A program made the position numbers and the translations under genes. Shown here piece after piece: positions 14,310 through 21,683 of a stretch of DNA of 21,683 nt. Position 1 is the first letter of the stretch; every line of letters begins with the position of its first letter. This DNA comes from a virus. Location of the stretch: IMG/VR virus record IMGVR_UViG_3300023087_000127, positions 1-21,683 of that record, one strand, 5' to 3'. The notes under the pieces are model-generated. The model made no database searches. It was not told the origin of the DNA and saw only the letters and a program-made list of their open reading frames with translations.

Positions 14310-15073
14310 CCAATTAGGAAGCTATATCCTGTGCCGCCGGCAACTGCCATTGCTAGATCTTCTTCTAGTTTTTCCATTTCGGCTTGTGCTTCTGCTTTCA
14401 ATGAATCACCGTTAAGTGTAGTTCCGCCACCTGGGCCAGCAATAGTAGCAAATTTACTTCGTGCTTCTCCTAGCATATATTTACAAGCTGCTAATGTATA
14501 ATCTTTAATCCATTGTGATGCTTTATAATCATCTAGTAATTGCATATCAGGTCGATAGTTATAACAATACAACAATGCTTCTTCTTCTGCTCTTGGACGT
14601 TGTAATATTGTAAGTTTGCTAGTTGTTGGATTCCATTTGAATTCTATAAAGCTACCAAACATACGTCCTACTAATTCTTGTTGTTGTGCAAAGAAATCAT
14701 AAGTTGCAAGACCACCAATACCACTTCCTGCTAACAAATAAGTGTTTGTATAAGCTAAGTTAAAAGGTTCAAACAAACTACCACCGTCTGCACTACCGCC
14801 TAATCTGCTGCCGATACTGCGTCTATAAATTTTTCTAACCTCAATAATTTCTTGAGGTAATTCATAGACATTTTGATCTTGATTGAATTTTACAGTTACG
14901 TAACTTTCTTCTACGCTGTTTTCGCTTCGTTGTCTATATTTTGTTAATGCTTTAGTCAAAGCAGTTTCATAATGGATTGGATCTAGTTCTACATCCACCA
15001 TTCCTCCGCCTAAAAAAGCGTTTACATAATCAAATACTTGTTGTTTTTGTGTAGTTAAATTACTATCTGCCAT
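14306..15073 (-). CDS. 13: Neck protein, T4 gp13 type
   Basis: The 255-residue product matches gp13. The N-terminal part (VDVELDPIHYETALTKALTKY, split around residues 26-46) parallels the T4 [21 protein letters not shown] region. The C-terminus has SQWIKDYTLAACKYMLGEAR, then GPGGGTTLNGDSLKAEAQAE and a final FLIG, like T4 RWVKDYATALAKELNG...LPGGVTIDGQRLIEEA...GILVG. T4 gp13 is 309 residues. It helps form the neck joining the filled head to the tail. It has a GGAG ribosome site 8-9 bases before the ATG and the minus-strand half of the palindromic late promoter. It is transcribed away from gp14, unlike T4, where 13, 14 and 15 are colinear. Confidence 0.88.
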   Translation of the reverse strand: MADSNLTTQKQQVFDYVNAFLGGGMVDVELDPIHYETALTKALTKYRQRSENSVEESYVTVKFNQDQNVYELPQEIIEVRKIYRRSIGSRLGGSADGGSLFEPFNLAYTNTYLLAGSGIGGLATYDFFAQQQELVGRMFGSFIEFKWNPTTSKLTILQRPRAEEEALLYCYNYRPDMQLLDDYKASQWIKDYTLAACKYMLGEARSKFATIAGPGGGTTLNGDSLKAEAQAEMEKLEEDLAMAVAGGTGYSFLIG

Positions 15074-15089
15074 TGGTTATCTCCAATTG

Positions 15090-15105
15090 TATTTATCGAT
15101 AAATA
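15090..15105. promoter_or_regulatory. Perfect 16-bp palindrome forming back-to-back divergent late promoters
   Basis: TATTTATC joins GATAAATA to make a perfect palindrome, so each strand reads CGATAAATA. The minus-strand copy serves gp13 (ATG 16 bases beyond, with GGAG). The plus-strand copy ends 5 bases before the gp14 ATG at 15111. Confidence 0.75.
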
Positions 15106-15110
15106 TGTGT

Positions 15111-16271
15111 ATGCCAAGACTAAGTTTATATAGACCAGAAAGATCACATGACTATGATTTCTTAGACAAAATGATCTATGAACAATTTACTGTTGGCGGT
15201 ACTGATCTTTTGATTCACAAGTACTTAGGGCCAAAAAATCCGTCCGATGACAACACAACATTTGAACAAAAGCAATATACAGAAGCAAGCGAAACTAACA
15301 TTCAAGATCTTTTGTTTTTAGAAAACCGCGATAGAAAATATGACGAAGACATTTATGTCGTAAGGGCACATTACAATGTGCAAGATCAAGACTTTGATTT
15401 AAGTCAGTTTGGTTTGTTTTTACAAAACGATACATTGTTTATGACAATGCATATTAATAGCAGTGTAAAAACAATTGGCAGAAAGATTATGCCTGGTGAT
15501 GTTTTTGAATTACCACACTTGATTGATGAGTATGCAGCTAACGATTACAGTGTTGCGTTGAAAAGATTTTATGTTGTTGATGAAGTAACTAGAGCAGCAG
15601 AAGGATTTAGTCAAACTTGGTATCCGCATTTATATAGAGTAAGATGTAAACAGATACTTGATTCACAAGAATACAAAGATATACTTGAGGCAAGTGCAGA
15701 GGATGAAGATAATCCAAATCTAAAACTAAGAGATGTATTAAGTACATACGAAAAAGAAATGCAAATAAACGATGCTGTAATTGCACAAGCAGAAGAATAT
15801 GCAAACCAAAGTGGTTATAGCACTATCCAGTTTTATACGCTGAGTGTTGACGACAAAGGCGAAATGGCAATTGTTAGTGCAGACTACAACGATCTGCTTG
15901 TTGACGGTACAATTGGTGCTGACACTATTTTTGTTACACCAGATGGAAATGGTTATCAAGGTTACTTAGTTGGAGACGGTATTCCGCCAAACGGTTATCC
16001 TTATGGACAAGGTACAGGATTTCCTACTGTAATAAATGAAGGTGATTATTTTTTGAGAACAGATTTATCTCCTAACAGATTATTTAGATATGACGGCAAT
16101 AGCTGGAGAAAAATTGAAGATAATGTTAGAACAGAAATTACACCAACAGATACAAGAGATACTCTAAAAGGCACATTTATCAACAACACAACAGTAAATA
16201 CCATTGGTGGTGAAGAAGTGCAAGAAAGACAAGCACTTAGTAAAGCACTTAGAGCAAAGGCAACTGACTAA
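15111..16271 (+). CDS. 14: Probable neck protein, T4 gp14-position homologue
   Basis: The preferred start is the ATG at 15111 (386 residues, MPRLSLYRPERS). Earlier in-frame starts (TTG 15087, ATG 15105) lie within the promoter palindrome. The central part has LTMHINSS, then IGRKIMPGDVFELPHLIDEY and a YPHLYRVRCKQI segment. The 'motif-GD-x-hydrophobic-P' strand layout resembles T4 gp14 (KEPKEGDLIYFP). Position between gp13 and a gp15-like gene also fits gp14. T4 gp14 is 256 residues; the extra C-terminal part (about 225-386) includes a module EGDYFLRTDLSPNRLFRYDG...SWRK (about 310-336), like those in the sheath. I recall homologues in marine phages labelled neck or structural protein. It overlaps gp15 by TAATG. 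Confidence 0.65.
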   Translation: MPRLSLYRPERSHDYDFLDKMIYEQFTVGGTDLLIHKYLGPKNPSDDNTTFEQKQYTEASETNIQDLLFLENRDRKYDEDIYVVRAHYNVQDQDFDLSQFGLFLQNDTLFMTMHINSSVKTIGRKIMPGDVFELPHLIDEYAANDYSVALKRFYVVDEVTRAAEGFSQTWYPHLYRVRCKQILDSQEYKDILEASAEDEDNPNLKLRDVLSTYEKEMQINDAVIAQAEEYANQSGYSTIQFYTLSVDDKGEMAIVSADYNDLLVDGTIGADTIFVTPDGNGYQGYLVGDGIPPNGYPYGQGTGFPTVINEGDYFLRTDLSPNRLFRYDGNSWRKIEDNVRTEITPTDTRDTLKGTFINNTTVNTIGGEEVQERQALSKALRAKATD

Positions 16272-17974
16272 TGCAATTTTTTTATGATGGACAAATCCGT
16301 AGATATCTAACACAAATTGTTAGAGCTTTTAGCAATTTTAGTTATCAAGACGGTGACGGTGATCTAAGACGTGTGCCAGTTATGTATGGAGATATAACAA
16401 GGCAAGTTGGAAGTATCATAAGAGAAAACTCAGAAAACAAATTGCCAAGTGCTCCTCGTATGGGTATATACATTACTAGCTTGCAAATGGACAGAGCTAG
16501 GTTAAGTGATAGCAGTTATATAAGTAAAATAAATTTACGTGAAAAAGAATTTGATGAAAATACTAGTAGTTACTTAAGAAGCCAAGCCAAAGGATACACA
16601 GTTGAAAGACTGCATCCTACTCCATATACACTAGCTATAAATGTTGATTTATGGAGTACTAGCACTGATCAAAAGTTACAAATACTAGAACAAATTTTTA
16701 TGTTGTTTAATCCAGACTTAGAATTCCAAACAACAGATAATTATGTTGATTGGACTAGTTTAAGTACTTTGTATTTAGAAGATATAAACTTTAGCAGCAG
16801 AAGTATTCCTGTTGGAACCAACGACGAAATTGATGTTGCAACAATTGGTTTTACTGCTCCAATTTATATTTCACCGCCTACTAAAGTTAAAAAACTTGGT
16901 ATTATTACAGATATTATTACAAGTATTTTTAATCAAGATCAAGGTACAATAAGTTTAGAAGGATTTAATCCACCAACAGATAGCGATCAAGGTGCATCAA
17001 GCGGAACAACTGTTTTAGCAGATGGCACAATAATTGATAATCAAAGTGGTGTAACCAGCACTCAAGCTGTAGGATTAGGAGGCAGACTAGATTTATCAAA
17101 TCCTGTGATATCAAGTTATAGAAATTTTGATTTGATTGTACAACAAGAAACAGGTAAACTTGCAATTAATAAAGAATTACGTGTAGGCGAAATTACGTGG
17201 TTAAACGTTTTAGAAGCAGAACTGCCAGCAAAATTCCAACCAGGTATTAGTCAAATTAGAATACGTAGAGCAGAACTACAATCAGAAATTGTAGGTACAT
17301 TATCATTAACAGAAGGCGACCATTTTACAATAAACATTGACTGGGACGAAGATACATTACCTAGCAACACTCTTATTACTGGTCCGACAAAAACAGATGG
17401 TACAATTAATTATATTGTAAATCCAATCGAATTTAATCCATTAAGTGTAAAACAATCAGGAACACGCATATTGTTGTTAGGTCCATTGGGCTTTCGTGTA
17501 GATAGAACGTTTACTGCAACTTATAGTGATGATAAAATATATACCGACATAGATTATTTTATTCAAAACAGCAGTTTTGAATCAAGAATAGGTTCGGAAA
17601 CAGTAAGTAGTTTTGATGTGTATGTTAACGGTGCTGTTGTTGCTGCAACAGGTTCTAACGACAACGATAAGTTCTTAATTACATTAGATGTTCCTTTAGT
17701 AGCAGGAGATGTTGTACAATATGTTCTAACACTAAACGAAGACGGAGCAGAAGCTTGGAAGAACGCAGATGCTAGTGATTTTGCAGCAGATAAAAATGAC
17801 ATTGTAGAATGGGATGGTAGTAATTGGCATATTATTTGGGATGCAAGTGCTGACGAAACCACAACATATGTTACAAATGTTACAAACGGTCAACAGTATT
17901 ATTGGAACAATTATTATTGGCAAACTGCTATAGATGGATATTATCCAAGAGGAACTTGGACAATAACTTTATAA
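16271..17974 (+). CDS. 15: Tail completion / sheath stabiliser protein, T4 gp15 type, with C-terminal extension
   Basis: The 567-residue product begins MQFFYDGQIRRYLTQI. This parallels T4 gp15 (YFYNSSFRRY), followed by RRVPVMYGD like T4 RVPITYAS. Residues about 112-175 (HPTPYTLAINVDLW, then ILEQIFMLFNPDLEF) match T4 NPSPIKMIYELSIF and IVEQILPYFQPHF. In T4, gp15 caps the tail and sheath before joining the neck. T4 gp15 is 272 residues, so about 300 residues are added. They comprise a Gly/Ser-rich linker (about 230-270), a beta-rich region, and a Trp-rich end (about 495-567) with VEWDGSNWHIIWD, recalling the sheath modules. Its start overlaps the gp14 stop. Confidence 0.85.
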   Translation: MQFFYDGQIRRYLTQIVRAFSNFSYQDGDGDLRRVPVMYGDITRQVGSIIRENSENKLPSAPRMGIYITSLQMDRARLSDSSYISKINLREKEFDENTSSYLRSQAKGYTVERLHPTPYTLAINVDLWSTSTDQKLQILEQIFMLFNPDLEFQTTDNYVDWTSLSTLYLEDINFSSRSIPVGTNDEIDVATIGFTAPIYISPPTKVKKLGIITDIITSIFNQDQGTISLEGFNPPTDSDQGASSGTTVLADGTIIDNQSGVTSTQAVGLGGRLDLSNPVISSYRNFDLIVQQETGKLAINKELRVGEITWLNVLEAELPAKFQPGISQIRIRRAELQSEIVGTLSLTEGDHFTINIDWDEDTLPSNTLITGPTKTDGTINYIVNPIEFNPLSVKQSGTRILLLGPLGFRVDRTFTATYSDDKIYTDIDYFIQNSSFESRIGSETVSSFDVYVNGAVVAATGSNDNDKFLITLDVPLVAGDVVQYVLTLNEDGAEAWKNADASDFAADKNDIVEWDGSNWHIIWDASADETTTYVTNVTNGQQYYWNNYYWQTAIDGYYPRGTWTITL

Positions 17975-17987
17975 AATAACTATTTGT

Positions 17988-18422
17988 ATGAATCAAATAA
18001 TTTGTAGTGGTGCTTTGTTTTATAGTTTGCAAACGCACAGATTTTTATTATTACATAGAGCAAAAAGTAAATCTAAAAATGTTTGGGGTCTTGTAGGTGG
18101 TACAAACGAAGGTTATGAAACACCCTGGGAAGGTCTAAAAAGAGAAATACAAGAAGAAATTGGCAGTGTACCAGAAATTAAAAAAACAATCCCATTAGAA
18201 ACATTTATTAGCAGTGACGAACATTTTCATTTTCACACTTATTTGTGTGTCGTTGAAAAAGAATTTTTACCAAAACTAAACGACGAACATGATGGATATT
18301 CATGGGTAAAATTTGGTTCATGGCCTAAACCCTTGCACAACGGACTATCAAACACTTTACGTAGTAAATATAATCAAAATAAACTAGAAACTATTATCCA
18401 GCTTGTTGATATAATTTCTTAA
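17988..18422 (+). CDS. Nudix hydrolase
   Basis: The 144-residue product contains a perfect Nudix box Gx5Ex7REUxEExG from Gly38 to Gly59 (GTNEGYE, then TPWEGLK, then REIQEEIG), with catalytic/metal Glu residues 53, 56 and 57. The fold around it fits (LLLHRAKSKSKNVWGLVGG before the box). Such enzymes cleave nucleoside diphosphates linked to another group; the substrate here is unknown. Phage members may clean nucleotide pools or act on RNA caps. It follows gp15 by 13 bases. A TATAAAATA stretch over the gp15 stop could be a weak late-type promoter. There is no clear Shine-Dalgarno. Its last 29 bases overlap the end of the convergent gene. Confidence 0.9.
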   Translation: MNQIICSGALFYSLQTHRFLLLHRAKSKSKNVWGLVGGTNEGYETPWEGLKREIQEEIGSVPEIKKTIPLETFISSDEHFHFHTYLCVVEKEFLPKLNDEHDGYSWVKFGSWPKPLHNGLSNTLRSKYNQNKLETIIQLVDIIS

Positions 18423-21036
18423 ACTCATCTTTCAACCAATTAAAATCATTGAGTTTTGCTAGTTCTACTGGATTATCTTTGTGCTCTTCGCCAAAGTTTT
18501 TACCTGCTATAGCACCAGCAATTGCTGCTTTACCAAATGGTTTATCATCGCCTTTACTGCACCAGGCATCTAATCTAAATTCTGTCTCGTCGTCTTTTTG
18601 TCTTGCAATAGTACGACTTGCAAGTTTTGCACATTCTCTAAATCCACTGCGCCAAGCACTAAACGAGTCTGTGTTAAATGCAGTAGTATTGCTCATTTCA
18701 TCAATGCCTTTGAACTTATCACTAATGCTAGTTGTCATATCTGTAGTAGATTCGTCTAAGTTCCTTGTTAAAGCAGTAGGCAATAATTTTACACCGCCGT
18801 AACCATATACAAGTCCATTAATAGGATTATAACTTCTCCATACGTGTACAGTTTCTTTACCATCTATATCATATGCAGGAACATAAAAGTCAAAATCAAA
18901 TCCGTCAATTATTTCAGCATCTCCATCTACTACCCAAAACATTTCCGTTTCTGCTAGTTCTGCTGCACGTTTGTGAGCAGCATGAATGCCTTTAATATCC
19001 ATTACACGTTTTGCTCTAGGAAATTTTTCGCTCAGTGAATTAAAGTTGTCATCAGCATTTGGTTCTCCATTACTAATAAAAACAATATCATAAGGTTTAG
19101 GACGACTGCCTACCTCTGGATATTCTTTTTTAGTAACAAAAAATCTATAATCAATTTCACGTTGACTAATGTTTAATTTTTTACTAGTTAATGAAATACC
19201 ATCATAAAATTCTCCGTTTTTCCAAACGTGATTAATTTTGCGTTCATATTGATTATGATGACTTATATAAAAATCCCAATTAAAATTATCTACAGGTAAA
19301 AAACTATCATTTACCATCCAGAACATATCAAAATTACAATCTTTTTTTGCTCGTAAATAATCTTGATAATCATTCACTGTGTAAATTGGATATTGCTTAG
19401 GATTACTTGCAACAATTTCGTGTTCTTTTTTCTTAATTAAAAATCTATGTTCTATTTCTTTTTCACTTACTAAAACATTTTTACTGAATAAAACAATACC
19501 ATCGTATGTGTCATTGTTTAAAAATACGTGATTGATATTTCTATCATAAGTGTTGTGATGATCAAAATATAGATCAAAAGCAAAATCTTCACACACTTCT
19601 ACATCATCTGGTATACCCCAAAACATTTCCGACTCACAATTATATAATGCTTCGGTGTAGTCTTCATATGAATTGATTACAAATTGTTGGAATTTTTTTG
19701 GTGTACTAGCAACAATATTGTGTTCTTTTTTGTTTACATAAAATCTATGATCAAATTCTTTTTCACTTATTTCAGACCTTGCACACATTAATGCAATGCC
19801 GTCATACGAATCTTCATTTAGGAAAACGTGATTTGTTTTCATATCAAAAGACTCTTGATCGTGAAAATATTTGTCCCATTCAAATTCTTCATTTACATCA
19901 ACATCGCTTGGTATTAACCAGAACATATCACTGCCGCAACTTGCTATTGCACTTTTGTATTGTTCATATGTATCAATATTAAAACGTTCAAAATCTTTTG
20001 GTACACTTGCAACTTCTTCATGATCAATCTTGTGTTCTAATTCTCTAAAAATAATTTCTTTTTCTGTCACAGGTGAGTTTTTACTAAACAAAAAGACACC
20101 ATTGTATTTGTTTCCATTTAACCAAGCGTGATTGCTTTTTCTATCTGAGCTATGATGGCTAATATAATAATCAAATTTAAAATCTTCATTGATAATAATT
20201 TGATTGCTATATCCCCAAAATAAATGCGTTGTTGATTTTTGTAATGCAGATTGATAATCGTAATAATCATTAATTTCAAAACAATCATATGGTCTAGGAT
20301 TACTTGCCATAATCCTTACTTCTTTTTTATCAATTAAGAATCTATGTTTTAATTCCCTTTCAGAAATATCATAATTTTTTGGTAGCAACATAACACCATC
20401 TAATTGATCAATGTCCCCGTTGCCAAAAACGTGTGGTGTATCATAACTCCATTCATCGGGTTTATAACTAAATTTAAATGTATCTCTTACAACAGTATCA
20501 TCGTAAACAATCCAAAACATATCAGTAAAACTTTGTTCTCTAGCTTGTTCAACCGTGTCTACAGATTGTACTTTGAATCCTCTTTCGATTAGATTATTGT
20601 GTACAGTTTTATCTTCTCCAATGTAAAAGATATCAAATTTTTCTTGCCCTTTATAAGGGCTGTAATGTCCAGCAATATATTTTTCTTCTATTTCAATAAA
20701 ATTATTCCAATGTGCATCTCTGCTTACTAAACGAACCAAATCATAGCTTTTTACTTCTCTACTTTTTTCAAATACATAAGGAAATTTAAACGTTGCTAAT
20801 TGATTAGGCATATAATACCAAGGAAAACTTGGATATATTTCTATACCTTTTTTTATTAGCCAAACATATTTTGTGGTAATTTCATTTTCTTTTTCTTTTA
20901 AGATAGAATAGTCAGTAGGATCATCAACATAAAAAACATTCCACTTAGGCAAAAAATGATTTTTTAAACTGTCTTGTCCAGGAAACAAACCTGGGGTTGA
21001 TTTTAATTTATCGAATTTTGAAAATGCTGTTTTCAT
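18394..21036 (-). CDS. Large tandem-repeat glycosyltransferase-like protein
   Basis: The 880-residue product has five successive units of almost exactly 100 residues. Each has an (L/M)FW strand (at about 173, 273, 372, 472 and 572), followed by degenerate Asp-containing turns, an EDFxFDxYxxHH-like segment, an NHVF segment (about 302, 402, 502, 602), a YDGIxLFSK segment, an (E)xEHRFxxxKKE segment and a closing ASxPK. A further N-terminal degenerate unit (57-130) shows a KYVWLIKKG/PYVF pattern. A final, longer unit (647-760) has EMFWVVDGDAEI, where DGDA resembles the DxD of GT-A glycosyltransferases. The C-terminal 100 residues (about 790-880) form a separate helical domain. It is translationally coupled (ATGA) to a GT-like gene upstream. 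Glycan transfer is inferred from the last unit and the neighbour; the repeat units may bind rather than catalyse. Confidence 0.82.
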   Translation of the reverse strand: MKTAFSKFDKLKSTPGLFPGQDSLKNHFLPKWNVFYVDDPTDYSILKEKENEITTKYVWLIKKGIEIYPSFPWYYMPNQLATFKFPYVFEKSREVKSYDLVRLVSRDAHWNNFIEIEEKYIAGHYSPYKGQEKFDIFYIGEDKTVHNNLIERGFKVQSVDTVEQAREQSFTDMFWIVYDDTVVRDTFKFSYKPDEWSYDTPHVFGNGDIDQLDGVMLLPKNYDISERELKHRFLIDKKEVRIMASNPRPYDCFEINDYYDYQSALQKSTTHLFWGYSNQIIINEDFKFDYYISHHSSDRKSNHAWLNGNKYNGVFLFSKNSPVTEKEIIFRELEHKIDHEEVASVPKDFERFNIDTYEQYKSAIASCGSDMFWLIPSDVDVNEEFEWDKYFHDQESFDMKTNHVFLNEDSYDGIALMCARSEISEKEFDHRFYVNKKEHNIVASTPKKFQQFVINSYEDYTEALYNCESEMFWGIPDDVEVCEDFAFDLYFDHHNTYDRNINHVFLNNDTYDGIVLFSKNVLVSEKEIEHRFLIKKKEHEIVASNPKQYPIYTVNDYQDYLRAKKDCNFDMFWMVNDSFLPVDNFNWDFYISHHNQYERKINHVWKNGEFYDGISLTSKKLNISQREIDYRFFVTKKEYPEVGSRPKPYDIVFISNGEPNADDNFNSLSEKFPRAKRVMDIKGIHAAHKRAAELAETEMFWVVDGDAEIIDGFDFDFYVPAYDIDGKETVHVWRSYNPINGLVYGYGGVKLLPTALTRNLDESTTDMTTSISDKFKGIDEMSNTTAFNTDSFSAWRSGFRECAKLASRTIARQKDDETEFRLDAWCSKGDDKPFGKAAIAGAIAGKNFGEEHKDNPVELAKLNDFNWLKDEFKKLYQQAG
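19099..20298 (-). repeat. Tandem array of ~300-bp coding repeats (100-residue units) in the GT-like gene
   Basis: Between Pro247 and residue 646 of the encoded protein, four units repeat with a spacing of 99-100 residues. They are anchored by Pro247, Pro346, Pro446, Pro546 and Pro646 and by the FW residues. A further, more divergent unit precedes them. The repeats are clear in protein but diverged in DNA, so the duplication is not recent. Confidence 0.8.
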
Positions 21037-21617
21037 AGTGTGTTTGCTTTCAATCCTAAATGAACTAATTTAATATCTGCATCTAACCAAACATCAATTC
21101 CGTGATGCATTGCTTGATTACAAAAGTATATATCCTCGCCGCAGTAATTATCTTCTGATTTATTATATTCGTGTGCAAACCAAGGCTTTGGTAACTCTTT
21201 AAATACTTCTGCTTTTACTAACATACAACCCATTCCTACAGCCCAAATTTTGTGTAATCCGCTGTTTTGGTTCAATCTTGTGTGTATGTTTTCTGGATCT
21301 GTAAATGCTACTGATCTATAAGGAGCATATCGTGTACTGTATTGTGCAGCAACAATATTTTTATTGTGTGTCATTAAAACATCAGCAGTATTTGCTGGAA
21401 ACTGCATATCGCTGTCTAGCCATAGTAGATGTGTTGCATCTTTTTCTAATGCAAGATTTGCTAAGTCGATACGTTGTTGCGCAATCACGCTTCCACAAAC
21501 AATGTGTAGATCAAATGGTATTTCTAACTTAGTAAGCCTACAAGTTAATTTACTTAAACTTTGAGCAAAAAAAGTGTGTACTTGATCTCTTGCAGGAACA
21601 CAGATACCAATTTTCAT
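21033..21617 (-). CDS. GT-A glycosyltransferase-like protein
   Basis: The 194-residue product has the layout of a small family-2-type GT-A enzyme. It begins MKIGICVPARDQ as the first Rossmann strand, then IAQQRIDLANLAL, and WLDSD (66-70) giving the metal-binding DxD. Next come GMGCMLVKAEVF and YCGEDIYFCNQA (about 158-169), where the Glu-Asp pair resembles the catalytic base region, followed by a late His (LVHLG). It would transfer a sugar from a nucleotide donor; donor and acceptor are unknown. Its ATG shares one base with the upstream stop (TAATG), and it overlaps the repeat protein downstream (ATGA). All three are thus likely one operon entering from beyond the window. Confidence 0.85.
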   Translation of the reverse strand: MKIGICVPARDQVHTFFAQSLSKLTCRLTKLEIPFDLHIVCGSVIAQQRIDLANLALEKDATHLLWLDSDMQFPANTADVLMTHNKNIVAAQYSTRYAPYRSVAFTDPENIHTRLNQNSGLHKIWAVGMGCMLVKAEVFKELPKPWFAHEYNKSEDNYCGEDIYFCNQAMHHGIDVWLDADIKLVHLGLKANTL

Positions 21618-21683
21618 TACAATACTGTGTTAGGAATCTCAGCTTCGTTTAATTCTTTTTCTGCTGCAACTGTTAAGTTATTC
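21617..21683 (-). CDS. 3' end of an unidentified gene cut by the window edge
   Basis: The last 21 codons of a frame entering from the right edge are visible, ending in IPNTVL and TAA at 21617-21619. The final A of that stop is the A of the next ATG. The C-terminus is acidic and helical in character (AAEKELNEAE). Too little is present to name it. Confidence 0.55.
   Translation of the reverse strand, partial: NNLTVAAEKELNEAEIPNTVL

Noticed and set aside
17970-17978. TATAAAATA over the gp15 stop as a late promoter for the Nudix gene
   Set aside because: It departs from the G/C-A/T-TAAATA form seen elsewhere and such A/T runs occur by chance in this DNA; mentioned in the gene entry only.
19099-20298. 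The 300-bp periodic pattern as a CRISPR array or DNA-level satellite
   Set aside because: The repetition is at protein level within one continuous frame, the DNA copies are diverged, and there are no short identical repeats with spacers.
1-21683. tRNA genes, insertion sequences, integrase or attachment sites
   Set aside because: No cloverleaf-like segment in the short gaps, no transposase or integrase motifs, and no flanking direct repeats were seen.

Overview
This window looks like a stretch of a marine T4-like myovirus genome (a T4-related contractile-tailed phage of the cyanophage/pelagiphage kind). The basis is a dense set of T4-type virion genes that I recognise by motif and order: gp32, gp17, gp16, gp4, a tube-like baseplate protein, gp19, gp18, gp13, gp14 and gp15. 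They sit on AT-rich DNA with very short or overlapping intergenic gaps. The host cannot be fixed from this window: no photosynthesis genes and no tRNAs were seen. Most genes are on the minus strand, so they read from high to low coordinates. Only the gp14-gp15-Nudix block (15111-18422) is on the plus strand.

Layout from low to high coordinates. 1-96: first codons of a probable RecA-like (UvsX-type) recombinase. 147-1136: gp32 ssDNA-binding protein with its own sigma70-like promoter. 1293-2999: a conserved marine-phage protein of unknown function. 3011-4591: terminase large subunit gp17. 4650-6430: two probable head/prohead-associated proteins, one with a peptidoglycan-binding-type domain and a Cys cluster. 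6453-6935: probable terminase small subunit gp16. 6958-9609: a tightly coupled operon of tube-like baseplate protein, small unknown protein, gp4 head-completion protein and a 2OG-Fe(II) oxygenase. 9677-13690: tail tube gp19 and a very large tail sheath gp18. 13769-14275: a deoxynucleotide monophosphate kinase gene interrupted by an in-frame amber codon. 14306-15073: neck protein gp13. 15111-17974: gp14-like neck protein and gp15-like tail completion protein. 17988-18422: Nudix hydrolase. 18394-21617: two glycosyltransferase-like genes, one built of tandem ~100-residue repeats. 21617-21683: the 3' end of another gene.

Regulation is unusually readable. A T4-late-promoter-like motif (G/C-A/T-TAAATA) precedes nearly every structural transcription unit. 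In four cases (the 568-aa gene, gp17, the baseplate tube protein and gp14) it lies only 4-5 bases before the ATG, with no Shine-Dalgarno, which predicts leaderless late mRNAs. Between gp13 and gp14 two such motifs fuse into a perfect 16-bp palindrome that should act as a divergent late promoter. Intrinsic terminators or hairpins often precede these promoters, giving a stop-hairpin-promoter-ATG cassette. Two nucleic-acid-metabolism genes (gp32 and the dNMP kinase) instead have TTGACA-17 bp sigma70-like promoters, as expected for early expression by host polymerase.

Taken together, the genes encode DNA packaging (gp16/gp17), head completion and neck (gp4, gp13, gp14), tail assembly (gp15, gp18, gp19, tube-like baseplate protein), replication support (gp32, dNMP kinase) and accessory enzymes (2OG oxygenase, Nudix, glycosyltransferases). 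The observations most worth checking are the tandem-repeat glycosyltransferase-like protein, the leaderless late-promoter architecture, the palindromic divergent promoter, the amber-split kinase, and the recurrent Trp/Asp-Gly modules inserted in the sheath and the neck/tail completion proteins.
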